From Euleptes europaea (taxonomy: Eukaryota > Chordata > Lepidosauria > Squamata > Sphaerodactylidae): 64,000 nt of DNA. Position numbers and translations under genes: made by a program. The DNA lies in contig NC_079325.1 in assembly GCF_029931775.1 (NCBI RefSeq), positions 36,320,461-36,384,460 on the forward strand. The letters run 5' to 3'. Below the pieces are notes generated by a model. That model worked only from the letters and a program-made list of their open reading frames with translations. It was not told where the DNA came from and did no database searches. Shown in pieces: positions 39,801-51,138 of this stretch (position 1 is the stretch's first letter; each line of letters begins with the position of its first letter).

Positions 39801-42800
39801 TTGAACCCCTGTGAACAGCAAATAGGAGTTTTTGTTGTGCAGAGCATTTCTCTCGTCCTCAGACCAAGCTGATGCAACCTGTTGCTGTTTCCTCAGGAAG
39901 ATCAAGTTGACCTGTGCAGAACCTTTTACCCAATACTGGACCTGCATCGATTACACCAACCTGTTGGACCTTAGCCGTTGCCGGAAACAGCAGAAAGTCT
40001 TTGATGACTGTGTGCTGGAGAGCTTGGGCTGGGTGAGACCTGATTTGGGGCAGCTGTCCAAGGTAACCGAATGCTCTGGGTGATTCTCAGTGCACTGGGT
40101 GTCAGTCGGCTTATCAGCTTTATTTTGCAGTTTTCCTCTTTGTATCATAAAGCAAGTCGATCCTGCTCCCTTTTGTTCCTTGCGGTATGTTTGTCCCTAA
40201 GCTGAGGACAGTGTTGTTGCCCACTGACTCTTTGGGAAGGCTTGGACATGAACATGGCAAAATACCCAGTCAGCTCCTAAAATGTGAAAATATTAGATGT
40301 ATTTGTCTGCAGGAGTCTTGTGACAAATTTTTCCACCTACACTCAAGAAGCCTCTTCTGGTCATCTGAGGTCTCTGTGTGGCTTGCCTAAGGTGAAGATG
40401 ATCTTCTAGCGCTTGCAATGGAGAATGGCTTCTGGTTCCTGGGGTGTGTGTGTGCTTATATCTTTGGGCAGCTGCGTGTGTACGTGCTGCAGGCCCGCAT
40501 TCCACTTGCAGTAGTTGCCACTTCTCGCTCTTGCTTTCTCAGTATGGCTTACTGTAGTAAAAACAGTTGATTTAAAGAGCCTTACCAAGCCCTGGGGAGA
40601 GGGGAAGATACACGGGGGGCACTTTCTTATGCTTCAGAGCTTGTGGCATTCTTGCCATAAATCTTGGCTGCCACTTCTATAGAGAATAAAGTATCTTTCC
40701 CTCTTAAAACTTGGCTTTTCTTGAATCTTCCTTACTTGCTGTATACATATTCTATTTAGTTCAGAGTATAGTCAGAAATCCAAGCAATCCTTTCTTCAGC
40801 TTCCCTCTGCCTTTTGTTGCATCCGTGCTGTTTGCCACACTAACCCTTGAGCTACTCGTTTAGTCAGAGCGCTGGAGCTGGGCTTGGACCCTGGTCTGGC
40901 AGACGTGTGCGTGAAACAAATTCCTGGAATTAAAAATATTGTTGAAGGCTTTCACGGTCAGTTCATTGGTTCTTGTAGGTTATCCGGGCTGTGTAACCGT
41001 GGTCTTGGTATTTTCTTTCACCAGCACCTGTGGCCGGCATCTTCAGAGGAGTAACACTGAAGGACAGTCTCAGTGTCAAGTGTGTAGGAAGAGTAATATA
41101 TAGTCAAAAAGGGGTTGGGTTTGAGGTGAATCATTGTCCTGCAAAAAGTAACAAAGGTAATGTGTGTGCTAACCGTTGTCCTGTAAGTATCAAGATAATG
41201 TGCTAATGAGGGTGTGGTATGTTAATATGGAACCATTGTATCCTGAAGTGATCTGTAATGTGTGAAATCCAAAGCTAATCTGCATGGCTATTGTTGACTG
41301 TAGTCTTTGTTAGTCTGGAGGTTTTCAAGACAGGAAGCCAAGCCTTATTCATTCTTAAACTCTCTTCTCTTCTGTTAAAGTTGTGCTGATGTTTATGAAT
41401 TTCAATTACAGATCACTTCAGGATACAATGGTTCCATATTAACATACCACACCCTCATTAGCACATTATCTTGATACTTACAGGACAATGGTTAGCACAT
41501 TACCTTTGTTACTTTTTGCAGGACAATGATTCAGCTCAAACCCAACCCCTTTTTGACTATATATTACTCTTCCTACACACTTGACACTGAGAGACCCTGT
41601 CCTTCAGTGTTACTTCTCTGAAGATGCCGGCCACAGCTGCTGGCGAAACGTCAGGAAAGAAAATACCAAGACCACGGTTACACAGCCCGGATAACCTACG
41701 AGAACCAAATTCCTGGAAACTCCCCCAATAAATAACTAAACTTTGATTCTACCCGCCTAGAGGATTACTAACAGACATTCACTGTGATGGGGAATGTTTT
41801 CAAACCCTTAGCTATATTATTTTTGGGATATTTTTAATGCAAGGAACTCCAAGCACCAGTGGGCCAGGAAACAGGCTATTTACTTCCTTTATAGTGTTAA
41901 AATCCAGCACAGCCATAACCTTGGCTGTATTTTGAAACCCAGGGGTATTTGTGTAGAAGATCCTTGATGTGTTAATGGAACATTAATTTTATTATGTGGT
42001 TTCATATTTGAGTTTAATCCCCATTTCTGATGTGCATGTACATGCCTGTTCATCAGCCTGTGCTGAAGAAGAGACAGCATCACTTATGTAACATGAAAGC
42101 ATGAATATGTTCCTGGCTGCCACTGTGGGCTCTCTAATCTGAGGATGTGGGAGGAGTGTCAGAGAGAAACATTTTCCATAGCCTGCCTAGTTGTCTGTAT
42201 ACTAACATGCTTTCTGCAGGTGAGGCAGACTTCATGTCTTGAGTGATGAGTGTGAAGAGGTACAGTTGTCCCTTGTAGGGTTTTTTTTGTAAGCTGGGAC
42301 TCTCAAACATGGTCATCTGTTGGGAATGCTGTAGCTACCTGTAGCTATGTATTCCTGCATTGAATAGCAATTGACCTCCAGGATCCCTTCCAGTTTTAAC
42401 ACTGTTAACTGTTGACCCAGTTTCAGCTTTTTGTCGTTGTAGAAGCACTGTGACATTTGAACACTTATATAAATCACTGTACAGTCCACATAATCATGGC
42501 TCAGTGGTAGAACGTGGTGCTCAGAATCTTGGTTAAAATGATCTTGCGTAGGAAGGCTGAGCAAGCCCTCTGCCTGAGACCTTTGAAAGATTGCTGCTGG
42601 ACAGAATAGACAATTCTAGGCCAGACAGGACCAGTGGTCTGGCACTGTATGATGTAGCTTTGTGTATTCAGATTCACACTGTGTGTTAATTGTTCATCTG
42701 GTTCAGAATGTGTCATAAAGTCTGTAGAAGGGTGTATGCTATAGATAACTCATCCTGCCACCCTTTGTTTCCAAGCAGAATTGAAAATGTTGCTTCCTAA

Positions 42801-43414
42801 CTTTCTGTTGAGATGGGCATCAGAGGCCCTGCTCCATGTACTCATGCCTTCTGAGGTATGGTGGGTGGTAGCCCAAGAGGGGGTCCTTAGTTGGGCAGTG
42901 CCCTCCCTTCAGCAGTTTCCCTGGCTTTCTAACTGGAAAAAATCAGAGGCACATTATGTTGAGCAGTTCATTACCTCTCTCTCAGGTAATCTTTCTTGCC
43001 CTTGTATTATCCTGCAGTGCCTATTATTTATGGTGTTATGCTGTTGCTTTTATCTTTAGCATCTTGTCTTATTTACTTTGTTTTGGTGATTGAATTGTAT
43101 TTATTGGTGGTGTGAAGCGCCACAAGCTTTTATTTTTTTAGAGCAAATGACAAATATTTTGAATTGATAAAGGAGTGTGATGGCTTGTGCTTAATTGGGT
43201 GGTTTGGCTTTCTACTGCAAAGCTGTCACCTCGTTTTTTGCCTAGCAAGACATTTCTAATGTGATTCCCCCCACTTCAGGTCACCAAAGTGAAGACTGAC
43301 CGGCCTCTCCCTGAGAATCCCTATCATTCCAGGCCAAGACCGCCACCAAACCCACCAGTTGAAGGCGAGCTGAAACCTGCTTTGTATGGCAGCCGGCTGT
43401 TATTCTGGAACTGA
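36816..43414 (+). CDS. NDUFA8: NDUFA8, complex I accessory subunit (four exons)
   Basis: NDUFA8 is an accessory subunit of mitochondrial NADH:ubiquinone oxidoreductase on the intermembrane-space side, with two CHCH domains oxidised by the MIA40 import pathway. Coding exons 36816-36866, 38715-38878, 39897-40062 and 43280-43414 total 516 bp and encode 171 residues (human 172). The start [17 protein letters not shown] aligns with human MPGIVELPTLEELKVDE. All four CX9C motifs are intact: C36-C46, C56-C66, C78-C88 and C100-C110. The C-terminal part keeps [19 protein letters not shown] and ends RLLFWN (human RFYFWTK). All introns have GT/AG ends and matching phases. The gene shares a promoter with MORN5. 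I see no defect. Confidence 0.97.
37126..37395 (-). mobile_element. Penelope-like terminal unit in NDUFA8 intron 1
   Basis: The minus strand reads into CTGAAGA, stem GTGAGC/GCTCAC and GAAAGCTC (core 37194-37225), then the family tail ending in a gctactggactctggccctt-like stretch. Flanking sequence to about 37395 probably belongs to the element. The family is inferred. Confidence 0.6.
37194..37225 (-). ncRNA. Hammerhead-like core, second family
   Basis: CTGAAGA, one extra A, a perfect 6-bp stem II (GTGAGC/GCTCAC, loop TGTG), GAAA and AGCTC. Stem I is weak in this copy, so activity is doubtful. Confidence 0.5.
37476..37760. repeat. Large hairpin: 122-bp inverted repeat, 41-bp loop
   Basis: The arms 37476-37597 and 37639-37760 are near-identical inverted copies (actagctgttattaataata through aggcggattacata to ctctccacagaagag). 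A third, shorter inverted pair of the ctctccacagaag motif lies just left (37409-37460). It sits in NDUFA8 intron 1, 600-900 bp from the start codon. Confidence 0.85.
37985..38080 (-). mobile_element. Worn Penelope-like fragment
   Basis: gaatcctatagcaccttcaa followed by gattaatcagatttattc resembles the inverted tail of the second hammerhead family. Weak. Confidence 0.35.
38715..38878 (+). CDS. NDUFA8: NDUFA8 exon 2 (CX9C motifs 1 and 2)
   Basis: The acceptor is cctcag and the donor ttcag|gtatgt. It encodes [18 protein letters not shown] followed by [11 protein letters not shown] and [11 protein letters not shown], the first twin CX9C pair. It ends after two bases of an Arg codon. Confidence 0.97.
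39010..39572 (+). mobile_element. L2-type LINE 3' end
   Basis: L2 terminal sequence (ccacctgcactggcttccag, caaggtgctggtgttgaccc, tttgaactccctccccaggg) ending ggtggcattaaaatgtttta and an (aaat)n tail. Lies in NDUFA8 intron 2. Confidence 0.82.
39897..40062 (+). CDS. NDUFA8: NDUFA8 exon 3 (CX9C motifs 3 and 4)
   Basis: The acceptor is cctcag and the donor aag|gtaacc. It encodes KIKLT, then [11 protein letters not shown] and [11 protein letters not shown], the second twin CX9C pair, followed by [13 protein letters not shown]. Human carries the same spacing. Confidence 0.97.
40930..41705. mobile_element. Penelope-like inverted pair of terminal units
   Basis: Two long arms (about 40950-41265 and 41410-41700) are inverted copies of one another around a spacer of roughly 150 bp. 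A perfect 13-bp direct repeat, caaattcctggaa (40917-40929 and 41706-41718), flanks the element. There is no ORF. The right arm carries a complete hammerhead-like core at 41614-41656; the left arm does not. Inverted terminal units and hammerheads are known for Penelope-like elements, so that is the best guess. Confidence 0.7.
41614..41656 (+). ncRNA. Minimal hammerhead-ribozyme-like motif
   Basis: Core CTGAAGA (41618-41624), an unpaired T, a 6-bp stem II GCCGGC/GCTGGC with loop CACAGCT, then GAAACGTC (41645-41652). Stem I is TTCT against AGGA on either side. Stem III can only be AC/GU, a 2-bp palindrome, so activity would need a dimer, as described for short-stem-III hammerheads. The predicted cut follows the C at 41652. 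Confidence 0.6.
42495..42670 (+). mobile_element. tRNA-Ala-like SINE
   Basis: The head (catggctcagtggtagaacg), body (aagccctctgcctgagaccttt) and tail (atgtagctttgtgt) are recognisable. Worn B box. Confidence 0.7.
43280..43414 (+). CDS. NDUFA8: NDUFA8 exon 4 (C terminus)
   Basis: The acceptor is cttcag. It encodes [19 protein letters not shown], a proline-rich stretch and GSRLLFWN before TGA at 43412-43414. Confidence 0.96.
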   Translation, partial: VTKVKTDRPLPENPYHSRPRPPPNPPVEGELKPALYGSRLLFWN

Positions 43415-43423
43415 TAAAAGCAA

Positions 43424-43429
43424 AATAAA
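43424..43429 (+). terminator. NDUFA8: NDUFA8 polyadenylation signal
   Basis: AATAAA lies 10 bp after the stop codon, giving a very short 3' UTR. A T/GT-rich downstream element follows at about 43490-43570. Confidence 0.75.
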
Positions 43430-44096
43430 AGCGGGTGGCTTCAAAACAATAAGAAGCTTCTTGTCTAGTGTAAATTACTCTTTGCTGGTGTTTACTGGAT
43501 GACATCCATAGTTGGAAATTAAAAATATATTCTTGCTCAAATTGTCCCTGTCCTGTGCGTATGTGTGTGTTTCTGAAACAAAAGGGGGGAAAAGGGGATA
43601 GGTGTTAGATGTACCAATGGCCTCAGCACAAGGCTGAGTTTCTCTGGGGAAAGGGTCATTGGTGATGGGAGCACAGAGTCTTCAAGGTAGCGGCTATCTC
43701 TAGGATCTTTTAGGTAGCAGGAGTTGAGGAAAACCTTTTTGCTGTGTAAGTTTATGGCAGTCTGACTTGGTCAAAGGCAGCTTCATATGTTTATATGACT
43801 TTCTTAAAGCTCCAGGAAAGTAAACCAGGTGTGTTCTAGAATCTTAAGCCTTACTCTGCAGCATCTGTAGTGGAGAGGTTAATCCCAGCCTTGAGTGCAA
43901 CTTCTTTCCCACCCCCTTAGTTGTTTTCATTCTGTGTTTCTTATGTGCTGTGATCCTAATCGTCAATGCAGCATCTTATGCTTCAGGGATTTCACAGTCT
44001 TGTGTTCATTTGTGTTTTCTTCTACATGAGAAATGCAAGCTTCTTTTGCTAACCTTGCATGTGTTGGCTTGGTTAATAACTTGAAAAAAAATTGAA

Positions 44097-44275
44097 CACA
44101 TGAAGCTGCCTTATACTGCATCAGACCCCCCTGGGTCCATCAAAGTCAGTATTGTCTATTCAGACCAGCAGCGGCTCTCCCGGGTTTCAGGCAGGAGTCT
44201 TTCACATAACCTACTCGCCCAGTCCCTTTAGCTGGAGATGCCGAGGATTGAACCTGGGACCTTTTGCATGCATTT
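44097..44275 (-). mobile_element. tRNA-Ala-like SINE
   Basis: It starts with the tail complement acacatgaagctgccttata, then ggtccatcaaagtcagtatt and caggcaggagtctttcacat, to a B box (ggattgaacctgggaccttt). The head past the B box is missing. Confidence 0.8.
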
Positions 44276-46417
44276 GTGATGATCCATCTGTCTTTTTTCT
44301 GCCTCCCTGACAAATGAGAGAGCTCTGGAAGTTTAGATACTCTTTGTCTATTTTGAATATTAACATTTTTTGATGTTACTCCTAAGAAACTAGAGTACCT
44401 TAGTGCTCTAAGGAAGCACTTACACAGTTTCAGTTGTTTCACTTCCCTAGATCATGCATATCCATTACAAAAATATTGTTGACATCAGGTGTGCATTTCT
44501 GTCTTGACCCATAATCAATACAAAATATACAAAATCAGCATATCCACAAAACACATGCAAAATGGATATGGGTAATTATGAGGCCTGCTCACAAATTGAA
44601 CAGAATAGTCAAAGAGCAACTTATTGAAACTGCCTTTTTATTTAAAATCTTTTTACCCTGTCTTTTCCAGACAATCTATGGTAGCTAACAACCCCACCAG
44701 CACGCCAGCCACTATATAAAACATTGTAAAACAAAACCACATGGCCTTCCATATGATTTGTTGGGATTTTCCAACTCTTCATTACAAGTGGGGCTTTTTC
44801 CTGATTTTTTTTGGTGTTATTAAATTTCAAATGTGAACGGTTATATAATTTGTCTGGTTCTGTCTGATTCTGATTATGGTAAATTTTTGAGAATTTCCCC
44901 AATTTCAGAATGGGGAGGGGGGCTTTTGTAAAAGCCCCATCACTCTTTAGGTACTTTTAGTACCAATCACTCTATGCTTATATTATACTTTCCCTAACTT
45001 CAGGTACTCTGTTATAGTTACAAGTGTATTGTTGCAGTGTGTTGGCAGGTTTGAGCCTCTGTCCAAGAATGCTCCTTCCAGAAGGGAAGCATCTCTTACT
45101 TGTGAACTGTTTCCTGCTTTACTATGAGATTCTTTGGGGGTGGGGTGAGGGTGTCCAGTGTTCATACTGCATGCAGCTGAATTGATGAAGTTGTCTGGAG
45201 CTGAATTCCTGAATTCAGCAATGAAAATAGGGCATGGAGTGTGTGTGTCCTCTTCTTCCAGAACATCATTAGCTGCTGATTCCCTGGAGAAGGGCAATCT
45301 GATACTGGAACCTACTAGATGTCATGTATGTTTGGCTGGTAATGTGACGTTGGCCAAAGGCAGGCGAACTGAAGCAGATGTGAACATCTGCTGTTGATTA
45401 AGCTAATGTTGGCACTTGCAGTGAGCCTTAATTATAGTGGTGTGTGTGCCTGTTCACAACACCCATTCCATGTGTTAACTTTTCAGCTACATCACCTTTG
45501 GAAAAAACTTGTCCACTGAGTTTTGTCCTATCTAATGTATTTAGGAAAGGTCACATTGCCTTTTCCTTGTTACTCTGTCTTGACCTCTTAGGCTTTTAAA
45601 AATTTCAGCCTGTAAAAAAGCTGTCTCTGTGAGGAAAAAGCGTGCAGTATAAAATGTGACTTGAACTGGCAAGGTAGTGGTGCTGAACATGCAGATGGTG
45701 GCATTGCATTCAGCTTCTGGTAGGACACCACTCTTTGCCCTGTCGAACACACCCCTTTCCTGCTAAATTTAGCAGCTGTGCAGGTAAGTCTTTGCTGTTC
45801 CCACATTCCTTTTTTGGCCCCCAATCCCCTGCATTAATCAGCTTTTGCAAATGCTTCCCTACCTGGTCACCTGCAGGCAGTTCTTGTGTGCTCCAAAAGA
45901 GCAAACCAATGGCTGCTCACAAGCCTTCTGTGAAGTTTGATTTGAGAACCTGAAAGCCAGTTTTTGCTATTCATATTAAAAATTGAACATTTTATCTTGT
46001 GTCCTTGGGATGGGGCCAAAGCAGTATTTTCCAAGCTTTATGGAATCACAATGCTTGTGTAGAAATTTCATTAGACACATCTGGTCTTGCACAGTTGGCA
46101 CCAATTCTTCACCTGACTGGCTTCTGCTTCTTTTCATCCAGCTTCTACATCTACTTGCTTCTGCCTTTCAATTAAGTTCAATTTCTATGTTTAAAACCAT
46201 GGGTCATTGCAAAGCAATATTTCTGATGAAGGTGACCAAGCATACTAATCACTTTTCCTGTCTCCCTCCACCCCAGCTCTTGCACTCCTATTCATATTAT
46301 GCGTCCTCTCTGCCTAAGCCTGGTGCAGTTGGAGCCTCAACTCCTCCCAAAGTTCCTTTAAATATCATTCTGCAGTTATGACCTTGGAAATTCTTAGCCT
46401 TGACTTTTATAGCCCTG

Positions 46418-46572
46418 TAACCAGCTTGCTGGGGGTAAAGGGAAGATGACTGGGGAGGGCACTGGCAAACCACCCCATAAACAAAGTCTGCCTAGTAAAC
46501 GTCGGGATGTGATGCCACCCCATGGGTCAGGAATGACCCCAAGCTTGCACAGGGGACCTTTACCTTTTTAAC
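46418..46572 (+). mobile_element. Sauria-type SINE, 3' half
   Basis: accagcttgctgggggtaaa, then ggcactggcaaaccacccca, to cttgcacaggggacctttac with a ttta-rich tail. A complete 3' end; no tRNA head. Confidence 0.82.
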
Positions 46573-48104
46573 CAGAAAGTACTTTGCGTACCCTATTAAC
46601 ATTCTCTGTTTTCCAATCTGAGAAGTATTGAAGCCCATTCCTAACCATTGCAAGATCTTGTTCAGCACCTCTTTGATTCATCCCAACATTTCATCAGGTG
46701 TATATAATGATTTTGAGCTTTTTTTAGCTATAAGGGCTAAAAACTTGTTTGCACCCCTTCTTTCCTCCGTCTGAATGTGCCACCGAGTCTTCTAATCGGT
46801 TTTATATGGGAAGATCATACATTTAGTCTACAATTTCTCTTTCAGCTATCTGTATTCAATTTTACAGGTCAGGCTTGCTGTTCTGGGCCCCAAAATTTGT
46901 TTTTTTAGAACACCATTACTTCTGTTTCAGCAGCACTTAGCCAGATGCATCTGTACAAATCCATGTGCTAGTCTCTTTCCTAAACAGCCTCTGCTGGAAG
47001 ACAGTGCCTCTGAGTAGGTGCAGAGTTCCCTTGCCATCAAGATATGGTTAATTCTGACACAAATGTCAAGGTCAGTAGGCAGGTTCTGTGGCATCTAAGT
47101 GGGTGTAAGCCCAGTAACAGCTTACTTTGCCTTAGTAAGCCCTGAGGCTGGGTAAAGTTAAGAGTCTCAGTGTTGCTAGGCTTGGTTTGAAACAAGGAGT
47201 TAGAGAGGCAAGGGGCTGGCTAGCCTCGTCTTCCAGAAAGCTGCCTCTAGGGGTCGGCGGTTGGTTTGGAGCTATGTCTGTTCAGCATTACTTTAATGTT
47301 TTTGTCAATCATCAGTTTCCCCCCCTATGGAACCCTAATGGTTTCATGGAAACTTTAGAGCAATCAAATGTCAAGACGGAGTTAAGAACATAAAGCCATC
47401 TTGGAGGAATTTATCAGGACGTTTTCTTGGCAGAAAGAGAACAGACCCAGGCAAATTCGACATGGGGGTCTCTTGCAGGCATGGTGGGAAGCTGCAGTTC
47501 ATGCTGGGCTGCAGGCCGTAACCTTTGCCAGAGCTCATCATGGCATGCTTGAAGCTAACAGTTTGTGTCAGAAAACAGCAAGTTGGGGCCATGCTTCCTT
47601 GTTACACTGCATGTATTTCCATACTGAAGCCTTGCACATTTCTGGAGGCATCCTTCAGCGGCAAGAAGAGGTAGAGCCAACAATTTTGCCAAATTGCATG
47701 AGTCAGAGAGCAACCCCCCCTCCTCAGTGTACACATGGCATGTAGGAATTTCTTCCAGGCAACTAGCTGAAAGCACACTTTATAAATGGAAGGAGAGTTT
47801 GATTCCTCCCACAGCCCATCAGTGTGCCACAATTGAATAATGCAGGTATGTGAGGGCAGACGAGCTAATTTCTTTTGTAAGCTAGTAACCTGGATTTATT
47901 TGAAAGACTATATTTAATGTATTTCTCTCTGTGTGCTGTTGGGGTCCATTAAAATCTTGAGAGGAATGTGTGTATGAGATGAGGACAGGAAATGGACTAG
48001 TGGCAACACTGATGCATCCGGGGTATAGAAATGAGCCAAAATGAAAGGGGGTCTGGTATAGCCATATCTTAGTAGAAGCAGGAATGTAAAGTCCCTCTCT
48101 TCAA

Positions 48105-48285
48105 GGGAGTGGTAAAGTACCTGCTTTGGGTGCATTAAAATCCCAGGCTATGTCAACAGCATCTCTAGTTAAAGGATCTTAGGGAATGGGTTGGGAAAGA
48201 GCCTTTCTCTCCCGGAAACTCTAGAGAGTTGCTCCCACTCAGACTATACTGAGCTAGATGGATAGATGGGTAGCCTCATATATAT
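48105..48285 (+). mobile_element. tRNA-Ala-like SINE
   Basis: The head remnant (gagtggtaaagtacctgctt) and body (tctagttaaaggatcttagg, actatactgagctagatgga) match the family. Confidence 0.65.
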
Positions 48286-48744
48286 GTTCATGGTCCCAAC
48301 TAAGTTCAATTCACTGCAACTCCAACTAAAAGTTCTTGGGTATCAGGTGTTCAGAAAAAGACTATTCTCTGCCCAGAGAGACTGCTACAAATCACACAGT
48401 TGATATTACTAGGCTAAGTTCAGATTATTAAAAGAAAGCGTCCAAAAATCCCACTGGCTGTTGGACGCTTGGAAAGTAGCCATTGAGTCTTTAGTTTAGT
48501 ATATGTGCTGCCAAAGTGAACACTGAGTCTTTATTACACAAGGAGAATATAAAACTATGGTAAAATAGCCAGTGCATTATTATAAAAAATGAAAACATAT
48601 AGAGCAACATATTTGTATAAATAAACAGATTAAAATTGAAATCTTTTAGGAAAGACAATACTTTGGCACAAATGTTCAGAGCTGCTAAAATTTATTTAAG
48701 CAGCAGTTTCTGTAAACTTTGTTACCTGAAACAATGTTTAAAGG

Positions 48745-49215
48745 ATAGTAATCTGGTAATTCATGCCATAGTATTCCCTATTACTATGAATGGGTGTGAA
48801 AGTTGGACAATAAAGAAAGTAGACGGGTAGAAAGTAGATTCCTTTGAAATGTGGTGTTGAAGGACTGTGAATACTGTGGGCTGCCAAAACAACAAATACA
48901 TGGGTTCTCGATCAAATCAAGCCTGAACTGTCCCTAGAAGCTAAAATGATGAAACTGAGGCTATCGTACTGTGGTCACATTATGTGAAAGCAAGCGTCAC
49001 AGGAAATGACAATAATGCTAGGAAAAGTTGAAGGCAGCAGGAAAAGGGGAAGACCCAGCATGAGATGGATTGACTCCATCATAAAGGAAGCCATGGCCCT
49101 CAGTTTGCAAGACCTGATCAAGGCTGTTAATGATAGGATATTTTGGAGGACATTGATTCAGAGGGTTGCCATAAGTTGGAAGCAACTTGACGGCACTTAA
49201 CACACAGACACAACA
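48745..49215 (+). mobile_element. BovB (RTE) LINE 3' end
   Basis: It encodes HAIVFPITMNGCESWTIKKV, then GKVEGSRKRGRPSMRWIDSI and RVAISWKQLDGT, with frame breaks between, and ends cttgacggcacttaacacac. Older than the copy at 35013. Confidence 0.88.
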
Positions 49216-50274
49216 AACCCGGTAAGGATAAATTGCCAGAATAGGGTCTAGCAGGAAAGCTTTGGGCTTAGCATAAAGCATGCAAGAAAAGAAAGAAAGG
49301 GAGATAGACTCCAATGTTTGGGCACCACATATGCATTGTCTCTGCTTTGGGGGCGGGGGGTGTCCCTGCCATGAAGCTCCTCTAAAGGAAGAATGCTAAA
49401 ACAAGCAAATTAAAAAAAACAACTTGATACTAGGTTAAGCAGATTAATGGTCTGACTTGCTATAAGGCAGCTTCATGTGCTGCTTTCTGAATAGATGGGT
49501 AAAGAGCCCGTGTGGATTAGGGGCCGACCGGGTTTGCCTTCTGTGCCATATGTTATAATGAATGACTCTGGGAGCTGCAAAGTGTTCAGGGTGGCTGAGC
49601 CCCACTGTGTGCCGGCAGGCTCCCTCTTGTGGACGCTTTGAGCCGAGCTGTTTCAGGTCACTCAAAGCTGCGAGAGTCAGACCACGGATCTGTCCAACTA
49701 AGCACTGGTTGGTGGCAGCTCTCCAGGGTCTCGGGCACAAAAAGGTCTTTCCCGGTCTCGCTTCCCGAGATCCTTGTAACAGAAGGGTAGGTGCTGTATG
49801 TCCTCTGTGCTCTTTCCATTGCATTCCTGTACCTTTACATGGGTTCTGTGAATCCCCTAGCCTGAATATCATTGACGCGTTATCTTGCAGTCCCTGCCTT
49901 AGCCTGCGATGCTAAGGAACCTTCTGCTCGTTTAATGAATTTTATCCTATTAGAGGTGTGTGTCTTTCCTTGGATAGACTTCCATTCTGAGTTCTCCAAA
50001 CACACCAACAGACACAGCCTATCGGCCAAGAGCAATTTCCTCAAGAGATCCAGTTGCTGCTTTCTCCTCCACTGATGTTGGGAATGCTTTCTTCTTTTTT
50101 TTTGAAGTGCTGCACAAAGGAAACCAAATTGCAGACATATGTTCTGAGCTGGGCTAGTACCTGAGTGACAAGCTGTGTTCTTTGATATCCCTTCTGAGCT
50201 TGGACATGATATTGTTTGTTTAAAATGCGTGGACTGACTTTGGTGCTTGCAAGAAGCATGTTTTATAAGAATGG
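49216..50274. other. Intergenic, mostly unassigned
   Basis: Only scraps of tRNA-Ala-like SINE are visible (about 49435-49480 and 49660-49790). No gene evidence; an open frame at 49562-49915 shows no known domain. Confidence 0.5.
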
Positions 50275-50499
50275 GGAGGAGAAAGTTCCTGAGAAGTTTG
50301 GAAGGTGATGATAGGGAAGTGACAGGAAAGATTGTTTCCAGCCATCTTATTTTGTACCTAGAGTAGCTGTCCTCCATACAATTATCCAGCCACCCACGTT
50401 TCCCACCATCCCAGGAGGCAAATCTGAAGTAACTGTTATGCTAAGCACCCAATGGGCGGAAAGTTCAAGGCTGCCTTTGTAGAGTCATCATTTCAGAGG

Positions 50500-50808
50500 G
50501 ACAGCTGTGTTAGTCTGTTGCCACAAAAATAAGCAAGTTTCCTGTGACACTGTAAAGACTAACAGTTTTATTCTAGCCTAAACTGTTGTGGACTAGATGC
50601 CACTTTTTAGATGCACTGAGTGAATCCTCACTCTGAAGTCTTTATATTGCACTTCACCATGTACTCTGTCTATTTTATTGTCCTGTAACTCTGCTGGCTG
50701 TCTTAAAAAATAGCGCTACATAAAAGGATTACAGAGTGAGAATCTACTTGGTGCATCTAAAAAAGCGCGCTCTGGATCACAAAAGCTTGTGCTAGAATAA
50801 AATATTAG
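50500..50808. mobile_element. Worn Penelope-like inverted pair (copy 1)
   Basis: A minus-oriented unit (gactaacagttttattctag, then ggactagatgccactttttag) and a plus-oriented unit (ggtgcatctaaaaaagcgcg, then cacaaaagcttgtgctagaa) face each other. The hammerhead core is decayed. The same structure recurs at 51724-52032 in copy 2. Confidence 0.5.
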
Positions 50809-51138
50809 GTTGTTTTTTATTTTAAAATTTTATTGCTTTTTATAGGGTACAAAAAAGGAAAAGAGGGAAGGGCGGGGGAAGCAAATACATTAAAACATGG
50901 CTGGGTCAGTGTCTGGATCAGGCCCCCGTGAACATTCTTAACCCTTGTTATCTCTTAATACTATTCTCTTAATTTCAAAGCTATTATGACTGCTAAATTA
51001 ATCAACAGTATTCCAAGTTTCTAATTTCTCTAAAGCCGGAAAACTTAATTTCTTCCCTCCACATTTTCGCCCAAGTTTGCATAGGAATCATCTCGCCAAA
51101 GTTTTGCATCCATTTAATTATGTGAAGATTTGCTTGAT
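50809..51138 (-). mobile_element. L1 LINE fragment, internally deleted (duplication copy 1)
   Basis: The minus strand shows the L1 3' UTR with an A-rich end at 50809 and a short piece of ORF2. It is flanked by an 11-bp duplication, taaaatattag (50798-50808 and 51139-51149). The middle is missing compared with 52033-53463. Confidence 0.8.

Larger units (their letters stand above)
40063..43279 (+). other. NDUFA8: NDUFA8 intron 3
   Basis: A 3.2-kb intron holding the inverted-pair element at 40930-41705 and a SINE at 42495. Outside these nothing is recognised. Confidence 0.7.
43430..48104. other. Intergenic region downstream of NDUFA8, first part
   Basis: No exon-like sequence found. It holds a tRNA-Ala-like SINE (44097-44275) and a Sauria SINE (46418-46572). 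In human the next gene in this direction is TTLL11; no tubulin-ligase motif was seen in any frame. Confidence 0.6.
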
